Positions 1-12,500 of a stretch of 64,000 nucleotides of DNA are shown here, in pieces. The translations under genes were made by a program, and so were the position numbers. The stretch comes from Owenia fusiformis (Eukaryota; Annelida; Polychaeta; Sabellida; Oweniidae). The stretch spans positions 29,625,564 to 29,689,563 of the forward strand of contig CAIIXF020000007.1 in the NCBI GenBank assembly GCA_903813345.2. Reading direction: 5' to 3'. The notes below the pieces were generated by a model. That model saw only the letters and a program-made list of their open reading frames with translations. It made no database searches and was not told the origin of the DNA. Every line of letters starts with the position of its first letter. Position 1 is the stretch's first letter.

Positions 1-413
1 TGTCTCGTGCAGCAGGTGTGTGTTACCAATATCATTCCATTAAATAATTGAAGGTTTCTTCCTTCCATTTCCAGGTGTCTCGTGCAGCAGGTGTGTGTTA
101 CCAATATCATTCCATTAAATAATTTAAGGTTTCTTCCTTCCATTTCCAGGTGTCTCGTGCAGCAGGTGTGTGTTACCAATATCATTCCATTAAATAATTT
201 AAGGTTTCTTCCTTCCATTTCCAGGTGTCTCGTGCAGCAGGTGTGTGTTACCAATATCATTCCATTAAATAATTTAAGGTTTCTTCCTTCCATTTCCAGG
301 TGTCTCGTGCAGCAGGTGTGTGTTACCAATATCATTCCATTAAATAATTTAAGGTTTCTTCCTTCCATTTCCAGGTGTCTCGTGCAGCAGGTGTGTGTTA
401 CCAATATCATTCC
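1..413 (+). repeat. 75-bp tandem array of a CPT1 intron-exon junction (array 1)
   Basis: The 75-base period is exact: junction copies start at 75, 150, 225, 300 and 375, and the copy before 75 is cut by the window edge. Each unit holds about 36 bases of intron end (polypyrimidine tract and CCAG acceptor) and the first 39 exon bases. Only the copy at 375 continues into full exon. The copies are almost identical, so the array is recent. It may extend left of the window. Confidence 0.95.
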
Positions 414-514
414 TTCAAGAGACTCTGTGACAGAGAAGAACTGCTGCCCTTGGTTATCCGCAACACTATACCTCTATGTATGGCACAATATGAACGAATG
501 TTCTCAACAGTAAG
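375..514 (+). CDS. CPT1: CPT1 exon (first complete coding exon in window)
   Basis: Read in phase 0 from the last acceptor (AG at 373-374), it encodes [20 protein letters not shown] and then ...[16 protein letters not shown]. This matches the CPT1 segment with the DREE and (Y/M)ERMF motifs. The donor is GT at 515. The frame that runs open across the upstream array is a different one and is not coding. Five further copies of this exon's first 39 bases lie directly upstream. Confidence 0.93.
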
Positions 515-3500
515 GTAAAATAATTGCCAGAGGCTTGGCCTTGTGGTACTCTTGAAATAGCAAAAATATATGAATTAGTACATGCATCCAAAATATCTTA
601 AATGTCACTATTCAAATGGTGTTTATCTTCCTATCCAATAGATGAGCCAAACATAACTCAAAATCACTGTCCACCCCTGACACCTCCAATATCAATGTAT
701 TTTTTTTAATTCTTCCTTTTTTGTATAATTGCATTCCATGCATGTAAATATGTTTTTTGGCAATAAATTTTTTAAAAAATCAAAAAAATCAATGTATTGT
801 TGAAATCAGCTTGAATCATTATTATATAATTTTTGATTGAATTATGAAGGCAGTTTACATAATCATACTCAATTAACTCAATGTTTTTATTACAGAATTC
901 CAGGTGAAGACATAGATGAATTAGTACACTTCTCCACAGCACAATCCAAAGTAAGAACAATCAAATACATTTTACTAAAGTACAATCCAAAAGAACAATC
1001 AAATACATTTTACTAAAGTACAATCCAAAAGAAGAGAAATCAAATATGTACTCCAAAAGAAGAACAATCAAATACATTTTACTAAAAGCACAATCCAAAA
1101 GAACAATCAAATACATTTTACTTAAGTACAATCCGAAAGAAGAGAAATCAAATATATAATCCAAAAGAAGAACAATCAAATACATTTTGCTAAAACACAA
1201 TCCAAAATCAAAAAAAAGCTCATTTCACTACTTACTGGCAGAAATATCAAACTACTTTCACAAGGCGCAGTCAAAAATAAGAACAAACACAATTTACTAA
1301 AGTACAGTCTACAGAATAAAAATGATTATTCTGTCACGAACAGATTTCGTGTCATCACATTCCAAAGAACAATCAAACATGACTTACTCTTCAGCTCGAC
1401 TCAAAATAATTTGGGCAGTAATTTGAAATTCTTGACTAAATATTGACTTAAATATTAGAAATATCAAATGTTAGCAGAGCTGTCAAGTGTCCCGCGAATG
1501 GCGGGATTATCCCACGAATTCGATCAAAATAAGGCTAATTCGCGTGTCCCGCAATGTCCCGCGAAGTCCCGCAAATGTGGCTTTCGACCTCCGCGAATTT
1601 CGGAAATTGTTGCAATCCCCTATATGGTGATTATCTTATCTTATATAAGAAGCTAAGTTTTTGCACTTTTGAGGAGTAAAGTTTACCTAATTTTAAGTAC
1701 CTAGCATGCTGTTGTTTGGTATCAAAATAAAGAGGAAGGGTTCAACTTTCATTTTAATTACGACAATAGGGATGTAGGTCACAAATAGTTCCAACCTTGG
1801 CCTTTTTACTATCCGTGTGGCCTTCATCTCAGAACTGAGCAAATGTTAGCAAACGCGAGTTACAATAAATGGACGCTGATATCTAGAAAGGGTTTGTAGA
1901 AAAAACCGGGTACCGGGTAGTAAATCCTCCATGCTGGGTTCAAACTTGGTACCCGGTACCCGGTCAAAAAACGGGCACCCAAAAAATGAAAAATACGAAT
2001 ATACGAGTATAACATAATTAGATTATTAGAAAACGTGTAAGATTTGTTTTGAATTTACAAAAATGTATGTAACATCCTTCAAAATTGAGCTAGAAGCTTC
2101 AAATAAAAAGCATATTTTAAGGCTCTTTTCTTCCTCTATCGTCATGACCATATTTTCATTGGTTATGTTCACGTACCAACATACGAACTCATTGAAAATA
2201 GAGTAAAATTGATTTGTCTTGTTATTCAAATCGTCTTACAATGTCATTGGCGTAGCCAGGAGAGGGTGTGATGGTGCGATCGCACCCCCTCCCCCTTCAT
2301 TACCAATGGAAATATGACCATGATGATAGAGGAAGAAAAGAGGCTTAAAATGCTTTTTTTTGAAGCTTCTAGCTCAATTTTGAAGGAAGTTACATTTTTG
2401 TAAATTCAAAACAAATCTTACACGTTTTCTAATGATCTAATTATGTTGTATATTCGTATATTTCGTTTTTTGGGTACCCGGTTTTTCGACCGGGTACCAA
2501 GTTTGTCTACGTAAATTTTATTTATATTATTAATTGCATTACATTCACATGTACATATTTATATTTACATGTACATAAATAAGAATGAAGGAATAAAAAA
2601 AAAAAAAAAAAGTTTGAACCCAGCATGGAGGATTTACTACCCGGTACCCTTTTTTTTTTCTACAAACCCTATCTAGAAAAGTAACCTCATTCCCTATAAT
2701 TTGATGTAGATTAATCGAACCCCTATATCATCGGCTCTCAATTGAAAGCCCATGCCTACAGTATGGTAGTAGTTGGTCACGACACCAGAAGCAGAGAAGT
2801 GCTAAAAGTATTGTTCCAAATTTTTGAATTTCGTGTTAGATTACGATACTCACACCTCAAGCATGGTTTTTGTTTTTGATAAATTACAATAAAGTTTAAT
2901 AATATTTCTATGCGTATTTTGTGAAATTATGTTTACGTTTATTTAAATTACAATGTAACGGTGCATTATATTTGATTAACTGATTAATCAGTATCTGAAA
3001 GTTTGATTCAAGTACTTTTACACGCTTTTACATTAGTCCAAATCACGCAAATCCCTTGAATGTCCCGGGACATCCTGCAAATTTAGGTGGATGTCCCGCA
3101 AATTTAGGGCACTTTTTCTCGAAAATCTGTCCCTCTATGAAGTTTTTGCTGGTAAACCTGTTAACTGTCCCGCAATTAGGGTGTTTGTCCCTCGAATGGT
3201 CCCGCGAAATCACGCGAATTTGATAAAAAAATTGGCCTATAAGCGCAATCAAGCAAATCCCTTAAATGTCCCGCGAAATCCCGCGAATTTAGTAGATGTC
3301 CCGCAAAATCCCGCGAATTTTGGGCACTGGGTCTAAAAAATCTGTCCCGCGAGAAAATCTTTGGGGGTTGACAGTACTGTGTTAGTTACTTAAACTTTAA
3401 CATTGTGAATTCATTTCAGCACATTGCAGTCCAGAGGAAGGGTGTGATATACAAAGTGAATATGTTTGACAAGAAAGGTCAGCCTCTGCAGCCATCTACA

Positions 3501-6500
3501 ATGGAGAAACATTTCCAGTGGATAATTGAGGATGCAGACAAACACGAAGGTCCGTCTTCTCACAATAGATAACCTTCTTAAATCATGGCCACAATTAAAT
3601 TCTAAGTCAGATATTTAAAAAAATAAGATAAAAATGATGTAATGAATATTTGCAGTACATTTCCTCTACTAGTTAACCTCTATTCCCATACCCAGTAATA
3701 TTTTGTGCAAAAAAGATATTGATCGAAAATTTATATAGATTTCCATATACAGTATTTCGAAAATGCTCCATTCATGCAAATGCTCTCCGTTTTGTAGGTG
3801 ATTACAGCGAGGCAGCTAAATCACTATCCAGTTTGACGGGTATAGATCGTACAGAGTGGGCCAAGACACGGCAGCAGCACTTTACCAAGGGAGTCAACAA
3901 AGAGTCTATGGATGTGGTTGATTCAGCAATGTTCATGGTACGGCTTTTCCCTGAGAAAACTGATATATTTTTCACCCGTAAAAATACCAAATACCAAATA
4001 CCCAAAATACAATATTGATTCAAAAACACAGTTATCAGCCAAAATCCTATTGTATATCATCAAATAGCTGAGTTACCATTTTTGTGCCTCGGGGTTTTGG
4101 AATCCGCACTTGGTTTCTGTAACGATTGTTACACTTTTGCAATTAAAATGAGGTAGTGACATTTTAAAGTATCAACTGAATGTGTTGTTTACTTTTGTTA
4201 CCTTGAAGAGTCATAAAGTTGTTTTCAACAAATAAATATGTTTTATCCCATACTTGGACGTGTTACAGGTACATAAAGCCGATTTGTAAAAACTTATATT
4301 TTCATCAGCGGGCAGATATAGCTTTACGTCCCGCTCCGAGCGGGCAGATATAGTATATCTGCCCGCTACGTCATAATCGCCGCTCGCATATTTGTTCATA
4401 ATTTGTAACGTTCGCGTAATGACTGTAAACGACAATGTATAAAACACAGACAACCGGGATCTATTTGATGGTTTAAAAAAGGGAAGGAGTATCCACTTAA
4501 TCAATCAGAAAATAAATGTGGGAATATTTGAGAGAACAGGAAAATCCGCCAACGGCCAAGAAAACAAAACTGGACATGAATATTCTAAAATATTTCCACG
4601 ATTGAACAATGTGAACCAGATGACCAAGATTGGTATGGGATAAACATATTATCCTATAGTCGGTTCAGGATATTGGGATTATCCCTTGGCCAATATAATA
4701 TATTTTCCCTCGGGACCTGTGGCCCTCGGGCAAATATATTATATTAGCCTCGGGATAATCCCAATATCCTGAACCTCATATACACCCTATGCAGACAGAG
4801 CCTGTGGGAAATATTGGGTGCGGCGCAAATGAGCGGAGGGTGCGGAGCTAACGGTCATTTTTGAATTTAAAATTGGGGTATATCTGAAACTAAGCCGTTT
4901 TGGGACTTCAAATATACCAAGATATGTGTATTTGACACCAAATATCAATAAAATTGTGAAAATAGTAGTGCAATTCATTTTATAGCGACGCAGTATGCCT
5001 TAAACATTTCCCAGACCTATATATTTTGAGACTATCCTTTTAATACTGCGTCCCCAGCATTCATAAAAAATGGTGTTCAAGATACACTACCCATGCAAAT
5101 TATTTTTGCATCTTGGAAGCCAGGCAGTATCTGTGTGATTTTATAAAAATTCGGAAATGTTCTTCAGATATGAGCCCCCTCTAAATATTGGGTGCGGAGC
5201 TACGTTTATGGAGCTGCTTCGCACCCAATATTTAGAGGGGGCTCATATCTAAAAAACATTTCCGAATTTTTATAAAATCACACTGATACTGCCTGGCTTC
5301 CAAGATGCAAAAATAATTTGTATAGATAGTGTACCTTGAACACCATTTTTTATGAATGCTGGGGACTCAGTATTAAAAGGATAATTTCAAAATATATAGG
5401 TCTGGGAAAGATTTAAGGCACACTGCGTCGCTATAGAATGAATTGCGCTACTATTTTCACAATTGTATTGATATTTGGTGTCAAATACACATATCTTGGT
5501 ATATTTGAAGTCCCAAAACGGCTTAGTTCCAGAAATATCCCAAATTTAAATTCAAAAATGACCGTTAGCTCCGCACCCTCCGCTCATTTGCTCCCCACCC
5601 AATATTTCCTACAGGCTCTGTCTGCATAGGGTGATATAGGATAATCTCTATGTATTCAGGACATCCTCCTAATAGTATAAGCAGGTGTCCAGAATTCTGT
5701 AACAATAAAGAAGGTATTCTGAATTTTGGAGCCCTGCGTACAGAGGATGTATTCAGGATGAAATATGAATTTCATTTATAATATGATATATTTTCCTCTT
5801 GTTTTGAAAGTAACTGACCAAATATTTGTGTTACTGTAGATACACTGAATTTGGCTCCCGTTTTAATTTGACTGATTGACTTTCCATCTATTTCAGGTTA
5901 TATTGGAAACGAAAGCCTTTGAAGACTTTAGTCAACGTGGCAAGTACCTGTTGCATGGGGATGGGAAGAGCATATGGTTTGACAAGAGCTTCACTTTGGT
6001 TATATTCAGCGATGGCAGATTTGGTATGAATGTAGAGCACTCCTGGGCTGATGCTCCTGTCATAGCGCATGCTGGTGAATACTGCATGACCAATGAGTGA
6101 GTCAAAAGAGCTTGTTTGTATCTACAGTTGAAGCTAATGATTCAAACCGTACATTGCCAAATTGTTCATATTTAAGCCATTGAAAAATAATGATAGTGTA
6201 AGATAAATGTAAGTTTTCTCTGTTATATGGGATATCTCACAGTAAAGTTGTTCAGGAATTAAAGTAATACAGAATTGCAATCCCTAAAATGCCTGGTCCA
6301 TTAATTCAGTTTTAGAACTTTGGTAGGAATTGAACATGTATGCCCACATATGCTTCTTCCAGGGTGTTGGAGTCCCCAGCTCTGTATGACTCTGAAGGTC
6401 GGTGTATTGACATAGACTCCAGAGTGACCCAAGCAAGTGTAACACAGCCTGAGAGGCTGGTCTGGGAGGTTCCCAAGCCACTAGAGGCAACCATACAGAG

Positions 6501-9500
6501 AGCTATCTCATTCTGCCAGAAGGTAAGTAAAATATGCAAGGGCCCTGTTTCTCTGAAATATGATGAATCACGGTTCTTGTATCTCATTTGGCTTCAAAGG
6601 TTTCGCAATCTTCATAATCAAAACCATATTGAATTTGATCTATCATATTTTGGAATATATTTGACCATGTCTATGTTGTTTTGGATACACATAGATACAG
6701 TGATCTCCAAAGCAACTGGGTGCTGCACCTTGTTAAAAATCTGACAATGTGTGAAATCTGTCTACACCTTGCTAACAGGGTGTAATATTTAGGTATTTTG
6801 ACCAGAACAGGTCAAATAAGGACTTGGCATATACTAGTCACAAATTATCACTGGCATATATGATGTGCCCTCCCTGTAGTTCTTTAGCATCTGTTACATG
6901 CTGAAATGTAAATCCTGATACTTTTCCTCCATTTCAATTCAAACAAGACTTTGATTAATGCCATTTTAATTATGTCACACAAGTAGTTATAGTTAGGCCA
7001 TAAGAAGTAGATTCTTTGTTTTGCGTCCTTGCAATATCCAAATCATGCAAGGGTACAAGGAAAACAAACACAAACTTGTTTGCTGAGAAATGTATACATT
7101 TTATGGGAATAAAATGGGATGGCATACCAATTTGCAGTGATTACGAGCACATATCTATATTGTTTATTATTATATAATAAACTATATTATTCAAGGGTAC
7201 AAAATAAGAAAATACACAATGTATGCCAAAGTAATCAATAATACTGTCAATTTTGACGCACATCAAATTATCTGCCATTTCTTCTGATTCTGATTGAACG
7301 AAATGCGATGGTACTTTCAGACCCTTGTGATTGCTATTTGGATGTGTTTGTTTTTTCTGATTTACTCAAAATCGTGCAAGCAAGGGGACGCAAAACAAAG
7401 AATCTATGTATATAACAGGATTTTATTAGTACTGATGCCCTTTAGGGCCAAACGTACATCCAACATACAATTTTCAATAACAGTAAAAATAGCAATAAAG
7501 TAAAGAATACATTCTTCAAATGACATATAAAATGTATTTGATATAAGAATCCTCATTTATATTCAGTTATAGTCTCCAACTTTTTGTGGATGGTGGTTGT
7601 TGTTTGTCAGTTGGCATCTGTAACAAATGGCAGGTGGTAACACTTTGCATGTTAATGCCTTGTTGCTTCTTGTTTTTAGAATAATGATGACCTGGAACTG
7701 GTTGTTTCTGACCATGATGCTTATGGAAAAGGTTTCATTAAAAAATGCAAGGTGAGTAACCAATATAAACTCATAAATAACCAATATTGATTAAAAATAC
7801 ATTTCATTGTTTTTTTCTCAACAAAAATGTTCGAGTATGCAATGGGGATTGTTTGTCAAATCGATTTTTCTCTTCTTATTTTTTCGATTGTAAATTACAT
7901 CTTTTACCGGCATTATTTAAGGTCAGCCCAGATGCATTTGTTCAGATGGCGCTTCAGTTGGCTTACTATAAGGATTCTGGGAAATTTGTATTGGTCTATG
8001 AATCCTCCATGACACGTCTATATCTATTAGGACGCACAGAAACTGTTCGTTCCCTGACAGTAGAGTCTCAAGATTTTGTCAAGTAAGTTGTTTGAAAGGA
8101 AACGATATCATAGGAAAGTTTAGCTTGTCTCAATTTGTTATGGAGAAGTTTATTTAGAATACATTCCATGATGTTAACTATAAAATGGTATACAATAAAC
8201 CAAACATAAATTTAATAATTTATGTAAAACCTTATGTAATAGTTCTATATTTTTATTTTCTGGCAAAAATTAAATCATAAAATAAATAATACACATATCA
8301 TTCATACAGTCCAATCAATTGATGTAAGTCTGGTATCCCTACATACCCTACATGTATGATTTCAAGTGAGACCATTAAGCATTCTTAACAAAGCATATAC
8401 ACTTGTCAGTGATCTCCCCAGCATTACAGCAAGTGGGCGCAGCACCCACCTGAGATTTTGAAAATAGGCTTGCACCCACCTGAAAAGCCATTTGCACCCA
8501 CTTGAAAATGAGAAAATTCATAAAAAATTGATATATTTTGACCAATTTTGGTCTGAATTGTGAGAAAAAATCCTGAGGAGGTCACTGCTTGTACAATTCA
8601 CAACATCTCAATGTCTTCACATAATACAAGTCAAATACTAGTACATTCTCTGACTTCTTATTATGCTTTACCAGAGCCATGGTTGACAAACAGAAGACAT
8701 CAGAGGAGAAGATCAAGCTGTTGCAGCGGGCCTGTGTGAAGCACCAAAAACTCTACCGTGACGCCATGTGTGGTGGTGGCATAGATCGCCATCTATTTGG
8801 TCTATTTGTAGTCTGTAAAGGCATGGGCAAGGTAACATATTCATCGACCAAGGCCCAAAGAATTTATAATTGTACATTTTGTAATTAAGACTATTGTTAT
8901 GTAATTAATTAAGAATATTTTATTTGTCTATGTTTTCATTCCATGATCTTACAGTAAAATGATTTATAGTGGTTTTAATTTAACGAAAAGGATTGGACAA
9001 GACATTATTGCCAAAGTCCTCTCATACAGCTGTGTATTCTTTAATCATTAAAGGTTCATATAATTCTGCTGATTCTATCCCATATGTGAATGCCTTCATG
9101 TTCTATGTACAGGAAAGTGACTTCCTAAAGACAGCCCTCACTATCCCTTGGACTCTGTCAACATCTCAGCAACCACAGCAACAGATGATCAACACCCCCA
9201 GCTGTGACCTCCCTAGGTTCAAAAATATGGTAAGTCAGAAATTGGATTTAATATGAGTAGGGATGATGTTGTCATGCATTTTTACATCTTCCTTGATTTG
9301 AGTACTGTACTCCTGGTAAATTTTGATGCTATAAAATTTCGCGATTTTTCAAAATTGCAATTTCGCGACTATTTAATTTCGCGGATTTTAGTTGATGACA
9401 TTTCGCGGATTGCACAAGTTGAATTTTTTCCTCCAGCTCTGTAAACTCCATATTGATAATATTAATATACTTACATTCCTTTTTACATAATGCATGAGCT

Positions 9501-12500
9501 TAGCAAATACATCAATTGTTGATATAAAATTGATATTGATAATATTATTATATTGTATAATATTATATCATATTGATAATATTAATATACTTACATGCCT
9601 TTTACATATGCATGAGCTTAGCAAGTACATCAATTGTTGATATAAAATTGAAGACACACCGAACGAAACATATCAAAAGTCCCGGGTCAAATCCTCGGGG
9701 ATTTAAAAGACAAATTTCGCGACAATAAATGTTCGCGATTTTATACTACATTTGCGAACAAAGCGAAATTAAATCGCATGCACAATACCCGAAGTACAGT
9801 ATTTAATCCCCAGACTTAATGCTTTGTTTGTTAATGATTACTTATCTTGAATCGAGACTGGTGGTCGAAGAAAGTTTAAGGCTAGCATAAATTAATGAGT
9901 GATACATAGCACATACACAGTATCAAGTCTTGAGCTTGAATAAACAATTTTTATTTAAAAGTAACAAATTAATGTGTTATACAGGGTGTCAAGTAAGTCT
10001 GTTCTCCCCCCTTAACTTTTTACCTTTAAATTCATCATACTTTCCCATATATCATTTTGAAGCTCATGGAAAATGCTGATCACTCTCAAAAAATCAATCA
10101 TAAACTCCTCCTAATAAAATTGCTACACTGTTTCTTGTAAGGTTGTAGTTGACCTTTGATTATGTCAAAGTAAAATTACCAGATAATAGTGAATGAAAAG
10201 TGAAAAGTTGATACTGCAGTGACAATGCCAACATTGGGTGATTTCAATGTTTCTCAATATCATTACAGAGTAACATTCAGGGGAGCCTTTGAAGCAGGGG
10301 CATCTTTCATCACAAAATAGTTGATAACACCTTAAATTAAACGTTCTGAATGATTTATACAGGATCATATCCTCGTAGAATTGAGGCCATCTGGGCTGCT
10401 TGGGGAGACATACAGACTAATAAAAAGGTGAAATATGGACATCACTAAAAATACAGTAGAACCTGTATATCTGAACACCTGGCTAATCCGAACACCTTCC
10501 AATTTGAACACTTTTTTTCGGTCCCATTTTTTCCTCCCATTGACTCCCATGTTAATAGAACCTTGAAATCTGAACACCTCCTAATCTGAACAGTGAACAA
10601 CCAGATATGAAAAACTGACCTGTCTAATCTGAACATTTTATCAGAAATCAAATGTCTGGACATTTCAATTATAGCCACATATTGAGTCAATGTTATAGTT
10701 CTTATTATCTTTACATATGCAATGTAATCAAAGAACCAATATTGTCCTAATTAACTTATTTAAGTCTCAATGACATCCCTAATTGTGGAAAACAACAGGA
10801 AAGGTGCGAATATGGGAGTTAATTGGTTTATCCTATTAGAAAATAACTGAATGTTTTATGTTTGGATTGAGAGAAAGGTGTGAATCAAGAAGATAATTGG
10901 TTTATCCTTATTTTGAATTAACTGGATGTTTTTGATTTGGATTGTGAACAAGTCTTAACTGTTTTATATCCCATGGGTCTGTTATGATAGCTAGGATTCA
11001 ATCAGTAAATGTTTTATAATCACAGAGACAACACAGACACATTTGCAGACAAGATTATAATTGTTTTATCATTATTAGAAATTACCTGGATGTTTTTGAT
11101 TTGGATTAAGAGAAAGGTGAGAATCTGGGAGATAATTGGTTTATCCTTATTTTAAATTAACTGGATATTTTTGATTTGGATTATGAACAAGTCTTAACTG
11201 TTTTATATCCCATGGGTCCGTTATGATAGCTAGGAGTCAATCAGTTAATGTTTTATAATCACAGAGACAACACAGACACATTTGCAGACAAGATTATATT
11301 TGTTTTATCATTGTTAGAAATTACCTGGATGTTTTTGAATTGGATTAAGAGAAAGGTGAGAATCTTGGAGTTAATTGGTTTATCCTTATTTTAAATTAAC
11401 TGGATGTTTTTGATTTGGATTATGAACAAGTCTTAACTGTTTTATATCCCATGGGTCTGTTATGATAGCTAGGGTTCAATCAGTAAATGTTTTATAATCA
11501 CAAAGACAACACAGACACATTTGCAGACAAGATTATATCACGAGAAAGAGAAAAAATTCAACTTCGTAATATCCTATCACTAAAATGCCTCCTAAAAAGG
11601 CATATACATCTGACATCCTGAATGCCCTTGATATTTTGAAAGATTATACATCATCTCGAATGAGCACTCATGAAAAATTCTTTTTAATAGAAGAGGATAT
11701 CTACTCAAATATTGCTAATGCTAAAAGTGCCAAGAAACAAAAAACAATGAAGAACTTTTTCAAGCTAAAGTAGCAGTGTTATGTAACCATAATATGAGAT
11801 AAGTCATTTAATGAGCATAAGATTTTGTACAAGACTATCATACGTATTCAGTGTATTACAAAGTTTCGCCAAAATTAAAGAGTTATTTTTCCAAAAATAA
11901 TGAAATTGTTCAAAATGTTAATAAAACATAGCATATACATGTAGGCTATAGGCCTATTGTAGAATAAACTCATCAATAACATGTATTGTTTTCTGACTAA
12001 GTATTAAGTGTTCAATATAGTGGACTGAACAATGAAAATCCCCCCCCTCCCCCCGACCAACAATATCCTCGAAATTTGAACACCTGCCAATTTGAACGCT
12101 TTTGGCTGGTCCTATGGGTGTTCGGATTAGACAGGTTTTACTGTACTCTAAAAAATTGGGGATTAAACCAATCACTCTGAGATTTGGTGTGTGATCAGCA
12201 AATTGAATTCCCTTTAAGATGCTATATACCAACCCTATGTTATCCCTGAATTAAAAAAGTTAAGGGGGAAGAACAGACTTATTTGACGCCCTGTAGTATT
12301 TGTTACATAATATAAAAATATAAGAAATAACAACAGTTAGATCATTCATATGATCATAGTGTGGATGTATGATAGCAGGGAGGAGAACAGAATAGCCAAT
12401 TTGAGATAAAATCAATAAAAGGGTAATTTCAGTGAATCTAAAAACAATAATATTTTGTTGATTAAACATTATGGTCATGACGTTCTACACCCCCAAAATG

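Larger units (their letters stand above)
9982..12293. mobile_element. CAGGGTGTC MITE interrupted by a pogo-like element
   Basis: The ends CAGGGTGTCAAGTAAGTCTG and CAGACTTATTTGACGCCCTG are inverted repeats flanked by TA (9980-9981, 12294-12295). Removing the nested element leaves about 620 bases, close to the related element at 59467-60108, which shares CATATATCATTTT(G/A)AAGCT just inside its end. There is no coding sequence. Confidence 0.8.

Noticed and set aside
82-513. 143-residue open frame with 25-residue internal repeats
   Set aside because: It is the +1 frame across array 1. The CPT1 frame in the last copy matches the family; this one matches nothing and exists because the unit length is a multiple of three.
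4787-5629. Two almost identical 63-residue frames facing each other
   Set aside because: They are the same palindrome arm read from each side; there is no family similarity and no conserved start context.
6340-6744. 134-residue plus-strand frame taken as one exon
   Set aside because: Only 6363-6522 is CPT1 coding; the frame simply reads on through the strong donor GTAAGT into the intron.
10365-10690. Minus-strand frames, with a near-identical one at 55838-56023
   Set aside because: They lie in the terminal region of the pogo-like element, present in both copies only because the element is repeated.
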